Below, piece after piece: positions 6,502-10,275 of a stretch of DNA of 10,275 nucleotides. Numbering within the stretch: the first letter of the stretch is position 1; every line of letters starts with the position of its first letter. The notes beneath the pieces were generated by a model that worked only from the letters and a program-made list of their open reading frames with translations, ran no database searches and was not told the DNA's origin. The position numbers were made by a program, and so were the translations under genes. Source of the stretch: an uncultured Senegalimassilia sp. (lineage in GTDB: Bacteria > Actinomycetota > Coriobacteriia > Coriobacteriales > Eggerthellaceae); the NCBI GenBank assembly GCA_934661765.1, contig CAKUJT010000085.1:1-10275 (forward strand), read 5' to 3'.

Positions 6502-7395
6502 ATGCAAGGCGAGTTCATCGTGCATGAGAACACCACACCGCTGCCCACTATCCACGTCGTCAGCGATTCGGTGGGCCTGACGGCGCAGGCGCTGGCCCGC
6601 GCCGCAGCCGCCCAGTTCGGCGTCACGAACCCCAACATCGAGGTGCTGCCGCACGTGCGCTCGTTCGAGGAGGTCAAGCAGTTCATCGCCGAGCACGGCG
6701 AGTTGCACAAGCGCCTAAAAGGCGACGAGAACCTGCTTATCTTCTACACGCTCGTCGACGGCGACCTGCGCCGTAGCCTGTCGGATTATTGCGAGAGCCT
6801 GCCCAACGTGGTGGCGGTCGACCTCATGACCGACGCCATGAACGCCATCGCCAAGCTGTCGGGGCAGACCCCTTCGAAGCGCCCCGGCGGACTGCACGTG
6901 GCCGACCAGCACTACTTCCGCCGCATCGAGGCAATCGAGTTCACCATCGCCCACGACGATGGCCGCAACCCGCAGGAGATGTCGCAGGCCGATATCGTGC
7001 TGCTCGGCGTGTCGCGCTCGTCGAAGACGCCCACCTCCATCTACCTGGCGCAGCAAGGCTATAAGGTCTCCAACATCCCGCTCGACCCGTCCACCGAGCC
7101 TCCGAAGGAGGTCTACGAGGTGGATCGCACGCGCCTGTTCGGCTTGATGACCACCGCCGACGTTTTGGTGGGTATCCGCCAGCGCCGCCTGGGCAACGCG
7201 GCCGTGGCGGCATCGAAATACGCCGACCCCGAATACGTCTACGAGGACCTTGACCGCGCCCGCGCGCTCATGCGAAAACTGGGGGCCATCGTCATTCACA
7301 CCGAAAATCGCGCCGTTGAGGAAACCGCTCAAGAGATTTTGCGGTACTACGAACGGGCTCACCCGCAAGGTGCTGATATAGTAATACGGTCCTGA
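6502..7395 (+). CDS. Pyruvate, phosphate dikinase regulatory protein (PDRP, DUF299 family)
   Basis: This 297-residue protein belongs to the bifunctional kinase/pyrophosphorylase family (YqfL in Bacillus, PpsR in E. coli, PDRP/RP1 in plants). Members inactivate their target by ADP-dependent phosphorylation of a threonine next to the catalytic histidine and reactivate it by Pi-dependent dephosphorylation. The N-terminal IHVVSDSVGLTAQALARAA is the family opening. The P-loop is GVSRSSKT at 169-176 within DIVLLGVSRSSKTPTSIYLA. The following GYKVSNIPLDP, GLMTTADVL and IRQRRLG segments are also typical. The start at 6502 has an excellent TAAGGAGG (6488-6495) 6 nt upstream. ppdK follows 47 nt later, which identifies PPDK rather than PEP synthase as the target. 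No promoter is visible between the terminator at 6433-6464 and this gene. Confidence 0.96.
   Translation: MQGEFIVHENTTPLPTIHVVSDSVGLTAQALARAAAAQFGVTNPNIEVLPHVRSFEEVKQFIAEHGELHKRLKGDENLLIFYTLVDGDLRRSLSDYCESLPNVVAVDLMTDAMNAIAKLSGQTPSKRPGGLHVADQHYFRRIEAIEFTIAHDDGRNPQEMSQADIVLLGVSRSSKTPTSIYLAQQGYKVSNIPLDPSTEPPKEVYEVDRTRLFGLMTTADVLVGIRQRRLGNAAVAASKYADPEYVYEDLDRARALMRKLGAIVIHTENRAVEETAQEILRYYERAHPQGADIVIRS
7374..7382 (+). promoter_or_regulatory. Possible extended -10 promoter for ppdK
   Basis: TG-A-TATAGT (7374-7382), overlapping the last codons of the regulator gene, differs from the extended -10 consensus by one base. It would start transcription near 7389, giving a leader of about 54 nt. No good -35 is found 16-18 nt upstream, as is common for extended -10 promoters. 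It would allow ppdK to be expressed apart from its regulator. Confidence 0.4.
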
Positions 7396-7422
7396 TTGAA
7401 CTAAGTCCCGTTTTCGGACGAC

Positions 7423-7439
7423 CTTACGTTAGGAGTAAG
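7423..7439 (+). promoter_or_regulatory. Shine-Dalgarno of ppdK in a small hairpin
   Basis: CTTAC (7423-7427) can pair with GTAAG (7435-7439). This places most of the AGGAG ribosome site (7431-7435) in the 7-nt loop and its last G in the stem. AGGAG lies 7 nt before the GTG at 7443 and so supports that start. A second small stem, GTCC (7405-7408) with GGAC (7416-7419), precedes it. The stems are short and could be chance. Confidence 0.35.
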
Positions 7440-7442
7440 AAA

Positions 7443-10169
7443 GTGACTGCAGAAGTCAAGCGTGTGTACGCTTTCGGCAAGGACGCCGAGGGCAACAACG
7501 TCACCGAGGGCAATACCAATATGAAGGCCATCCTTGGCGGCAAGGGCGCCAACCTGGCCGAAATGGCCAACATCGGCCTGCCGGTGCCTCCGGGATTCAC
7601 CATCACGTGCCAAACCTGCATGGAGTATGCCAACGCAGACAACACCTGGCCCGAGGGCGCGCTCGACACCATTCACGAGTATCGTCTTGACCTGGAAAAG
7701 CGTATCGGCAAGAAGATCGGCGACGCCGAGGACCCGTTGCTGGTCTCCGTGCGCTCCGGCGCTCCCATGTCCATGCCGGGCATGATGGACACGGTGTTGA
7801 ACCTGGGCCTGAATGATCAGTCCATCAACGGCCTGATCAAGCAGACGGAGAACCCGCGCTTCGCTTGGGACTCCTATCGCCGCTTCATCCAGATGTTCTC
7901 CAACGTGGTCATGGGTCTGGACGGCGATCTGTTCGAGAACGCCATCAACGTCATGAAGAACAGCCGCAACGCCGCTTCCGACACCGACCTGACCGCAGAG
8001 GACCTGCAGGAGCTCGTGGCCGAGTTCAAGAAGATCTTCTCCGAGAACGTCTCCGGCGTCGAGTATCCCAGCCTGCTGGTCGACGGCGTCGTCGCCTTCC
8101 CGCAGGACCCCATGGTGCAGCTCAAGCTGGCCATCGAGGCCGTGTTCGGCAGCTGGAACAACCCCCGCGCCGTCCTGTATCGCAAGAAGAACAAGATCGC
8201 CGATGACCTGGGCACCGCCGTCAACGTGCAGTCCATGGTGTTCGGCAACAAGGGCAACTCCTCTGCCACCGGCGTCGCGTTCACGCGCAACCCTGCCAAC
8301 GGCCAGAAGGAGTTCTACGGCGACTATCTGGTCAACGCCCAGGGCGAGGACGTCGTGGCCGGCATCCGCAACACCAGCCCCATCGCCGAGCTGAAGCACG
8401 TCGAGGGCCTTGAAGAGGCCGGCAAGCAGCTCGAGGAGATCTTCGTCGTCCTCGAGAACCACTTCCGCGACATGTGCGACATCGAGTTCACCATCGAGCA
8501 GGGCAAGCTGTACATGCTGCAGACCCGCGTCGGCAAGCGCACCGCCGCCGCCGCGCTGCACATCGCCATCGAGATGGAGAAGGAGGGCCTCATCTCCAAG
8601 GAGGAGGCCGTCATGCGCGTCGAGCCCGAGCAGCTCGACCAGCTCCTGCACCCGCAGTTCGACAAGAACGCCGAGTACGACGTGCTCGCTCGCGGCCTGA
8701 ACGCCTCCCCGGGCGCTGCCGTCGGCGAGGCCGTGTTCTCCGCTGCCGACGCCGTGGCCGCCGCAGAGGCCGGCCGCAAGTGCGTGCTCGTCCGCTGGGA
8801 GACCAACCCCGACGACCTGGCCGGCATGATCGCCGCCGAGGGCATCCTGACCAGCCATGGCGGCAAGACCTCCCATGCTGCCGTTATCGCCCGCGGCATG
8901 GGCGCCCCGTGCGTGTGCGGCGTCGAGGCCCTCAAGATCGACGCTGAGAAGAAGCAGGCCGTCGTCTCCGGCACCGATGTGGTCATCAAGGAAGGCGATA
9001 TGATCTCGCTGGACGGCACCACCGGCATCGTGGTGCTCGGCGCCGTCGAGCTGGTGCTTCCCGAGCTCACCGGCGACCTGGACACCATCCTGGAGTGGGC
9101 CGACGAGTTCCGCACCCTTGGTGTGCGCGCCAACGCCGACAACCCCGAGGACGCTCAGCTGTCCCGTGACTTCGGCGCGCAGGGCATCGGCCTGTGCCGT
9201 ACCGAGCATATGTTCCTGGGCGATCGCAAGCAGATCATCCAGACCTTCATCCTCAACGAGGACGAGGATGTCCGCCAGAAGGCCGTCGACCAGCTGTTCG
9301 AGGCTCAGACGGGCGACTTCTACGGCATGTTCAAGGCCATGGACGGCCTGCCGGTCATCGTGCGCCTGCTCGATCCGCCGCTGCATGAGTTCCTGGAGAG
9401 CCCGCGTGCCCTCGACGTAGAAATCGCACGCCTCGAGGCAACCGGTGGCGACAAGGGCGTCATCGCCGAGAAGCGCGCCCTCATGGAGCAGATCGACGCC
9501 ATGGCCGAGGCCAACCCCATGCTGGGTCTTCGCGGCTGCCGCCTGGGCATCGTGTACCCCATCCTCCCTGTGATGCAGGTGCGCGCCATCGCAACCGCCG
9601 CCGCCCAGCTGAAGAAGGAGGGCCTGGACCCGCAGCCCGAGATCATGATCCCGCTGGTGTCCGTGGTTCCCGAGCTGGCCAAGCTGCGCGAGGTCGCCGA
9701 GCAGACCATCGCCGAGGTTGCCGCCGAGCAGGGCGTCGAGCTGAACATCCAGATCGGCACCATGATCGAGCTGCCGCGCGCTGCCGTCACCGCCGATGAG
9801 ATCGCCACGAAGGCCGACTTCTTCTCCTTCGGCACCAACGACCTCACCCAGACGACGTTCGGCTTCAGCCGCGACGACGTCGAGGCCGAGTTCATCCCGC
9901 AGTACCTGCAGGAGCGCCTGCTGCCCTTCAACCCGTTCGCAACGGTCGACCCCGGCGTTGCCAAGCTGGTGAAGATGGGCGTCGAGCTGGGTCACCAGGG
10001 CAACCCCGACCTGACCTGCGGCGTGTGCGGCGAGCACGGCGGCGATCCTGACTCCATCCACACGTTCAACGCCATCGGCCTTGACTACGTGTCCTGCAGC
10101 CCCTATCGCGTGCCGCTGGCCCGTCTGGCCGCCGGCCAGGCTGCCATCGAGGCCAAGAACGCCAAGTAG
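7443..10169 (+). CDS. ppdK: Pyruvate, phosphate dikinase
   Basis: PPDK interconverts pyruvate + ATP + Pi and PEP + AMP + PPi in the cytosol, serving PPi-linked glycolysis or gluconeogenesis. All 908 residues form the expected three parts. The N-terminal ATP-grasp domain has GGKGANLAEM, VSVRSGAPMSMPGMMDT with Arg104, DIEFTIEQG from Asp346 and LQTRVGKRT. The swivelling phosphohistidine domain has TSHGGKTSHAAVIARGMG with catalytic His478 and regulatory Thr476. The C-terminal PEP/pyruvate barrel has GIGLCRTEHMF from Gly581 (Arg586), RLLDPPLHEF with Arg641, Glu776 in MIELPR, GTNDLTQTTFGFSRDD with Asn799, and CGVCGEHGGD with acid/base Cys862. The start is GTG 7443, with AGGAG 7 nt upstream. It is slightly longer than the 874-residue clostridial enzyme. 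Lys475 replaces the Met usual there. The upstream gene encodes its regulator. Confidence 0.98.
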   Translation: MTAEVKRVYAFGKDAEGNNVTEGNTNMKAILGGKGANLAEMANIGLPVPPGFTITCQTCMEYANADNTWPEGALDTIHEYRLDLEKRIGKKIGDAEDPLLVSVRSGAPMSMPGMMDTVLNLGLNDQSINGLIKQTENPRFAWDSYRRFIQMFSNVVMGLDGDLFENAINVMKNSRNAASDTDLTAEDLQELVAEFKKIFSENVSGVEYPSLLVDGVVAFPQDPMVQLKLAIEAVFGSWNNPRAVLYRKKNKIADDLGTAVNVQSMVFGNKGNSSATGVAFTRNPANGQKEFYGDYLVNAQGEDVVAGIRNTSPIAELKHVEGLEEAGKQLEEIFVVLENHFRDMCDIEFTIEQGKLYMLQTRVGKRTAAAALHIAIEMEKEGLISKEEAVMRVEPEQLDQLLHPQFDKNAEYDVLARGLNASPGAAVGEAVFSAADAVAAAEAGRKCVLVRWETNPDDLAGMIAAEGILTSHGGKTSHAAVIARGMGAPCVCGVEALKIDAEKKQAVVSGTDVVIKEGDMISLDGTTGIVVLGAVELVLPELTGDLDTILEWADEFRTLGVRANADNPEDAQLSRDFGAQGIGLCRTEHMFLGDRKQIIQTFILNEDEDVRQKAVDQLFEAQTGDFYGMFKAMDGLPVIVRLLDPPLHEFLESPRALDVEIARLEATGGDKGVIAEKRALMEQIDAMAEANPMLGLRGCRLGIVYPILPVMQVRAIATAAAQLKKEGLDPQPEIMIPLVSVVPELAKLREVAEQTIAEVAAEQGVELNIQIGTMIELPRAAVTADEIATKADFFSFGTNDLTQTTFGFSRDDVEAEFIPQYLQERLLPFNPFATVDPGVAKLVKMGVELGHQGNPDLTCGVCGEHGGDPDSIHTFNAIGLDYVSCSPYRVPLARLAAGQAAIEAKNAK

Positions 10170-10200
10170 GCTAGCGTTTGCGCAATAGTCGCATCATGAA

Positions 10201-10240
10201 GGGGCTGTATCAAAAGTGATTTTGGTACAGCCCCATTCTT
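10201..10240 (+). terminator. Hairpin terminator after ppdK
   Basis: GGGGCTGTATCAAAA (10201-10215) pairs with TTTTGGTACAGCCCC (10220-10234) over 15 bp with a single G-T pair, closing a GTGA loop of the GNRA type. The tail ATTCTT is only moderately T-rich. It starts 31 nt after the ppdK stop and probably ends the transcript. The near-perfect symmetry also fits a dispersed palindromic repeat. Confidence 0.7.
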
Positions 10241-10275
10241 ATGCCCAGGATTCCGAAGCGGCGCAGCCCGCCGCG

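Noticed and set aside
7401..10061. An 886-codon open frame on the minus strand across ppdK
   Set aside because: It mirrors the ppdK codon bias (GC-rich third positions remove stops from the antisense frame). Its product is a low-information run of Gly, Ala, Leu, Val, His and Asp with no recognisable domain. ppdK itself is certain.
10239..10275. End of a convergent minus-strand gene at the right edge (stop TAA complementary to 10239-10241)
   Set aside because: Only 11 codons are visible (ending in ASESWA) and they match nothing recognisable. The open stretch is too short to support a gene.

Overview
This window is a GC-rich, all plus-strand stretch of conserved chromosomal genes. It most likely comes from an actinobacterium of the class Coriobacteriia (Eggerthella/Gordonibacter/Adlercreutzia-like). 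That placement is an inference. It rests on the high GC content, on codons rich in GCC, GAC and CTG, on a two-subunit glycyl-tRNA synthetase, on a PPDK active-site loop reading GGKTSHAAV rather than the GGMTSHAAV I recall from clostridial and plant enzymes, and on a PPDK encoded right after its own regulatory kinase. No phage, transposase, CRISPR array, rRNA or tRNA is visible.

Layout. (1) 1-462: the 3' part of a GNAT N-acetyltransferase whose true start probably lies left of the window. (2) 463-648: an intergenic region with a good sigma-70-type promoter (540-568). (3) 649-3240: a ribosome and translation operon: rpsP (S16), khpA (KH-domain RNA chaperone), rimM (30S maturation), trmD (tRNA m1G37 methyltransferase) and, after 81 nt, lepB (signal peptidase I). 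rpsP-khpA-rimM-trmD are packed with gaps of 4, -1 and 15 nt. rplS, the usual next gene, is not between trmD and lepB. (4) 3306-6346: glyQ and glyS, two nucleotides apart, encoding the alpha and beta chains of glycyl-tRNA synthetase. (5) 6347-6501: an intergenic region with several small hairpins and a strong intrinsic terminator (6433-6464). (6) 6502-10169: the pyruvate, phosphate dikinase regulatory protein followed by ppdK, closed by a 15-bp hairpin (10201-10234).

How the genes work together. The first block builds and tunes the small ribosomal subunit and protects reading frame through tRNA modification. LepB matures exported proteins and GlyQS charges tRNA-Gly. The last pair is a metabolic switch: PPDK interconverts pyruvate and PEP, and its neighbour turns it off or on by phosphorylating or dephosphorylating a threonine beside the catalytic histidine. 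Thr476 and His478 are both present in this PPDK.

I do not see a previously undescribed system. The points most worth a second look are a low-complexity insertion of about 55 residues in TrmD, a Glu at the position of its catalytic Asp, the missing rplS, and a terminator close upstream of the PPDK regulator with no visible promoter after it.
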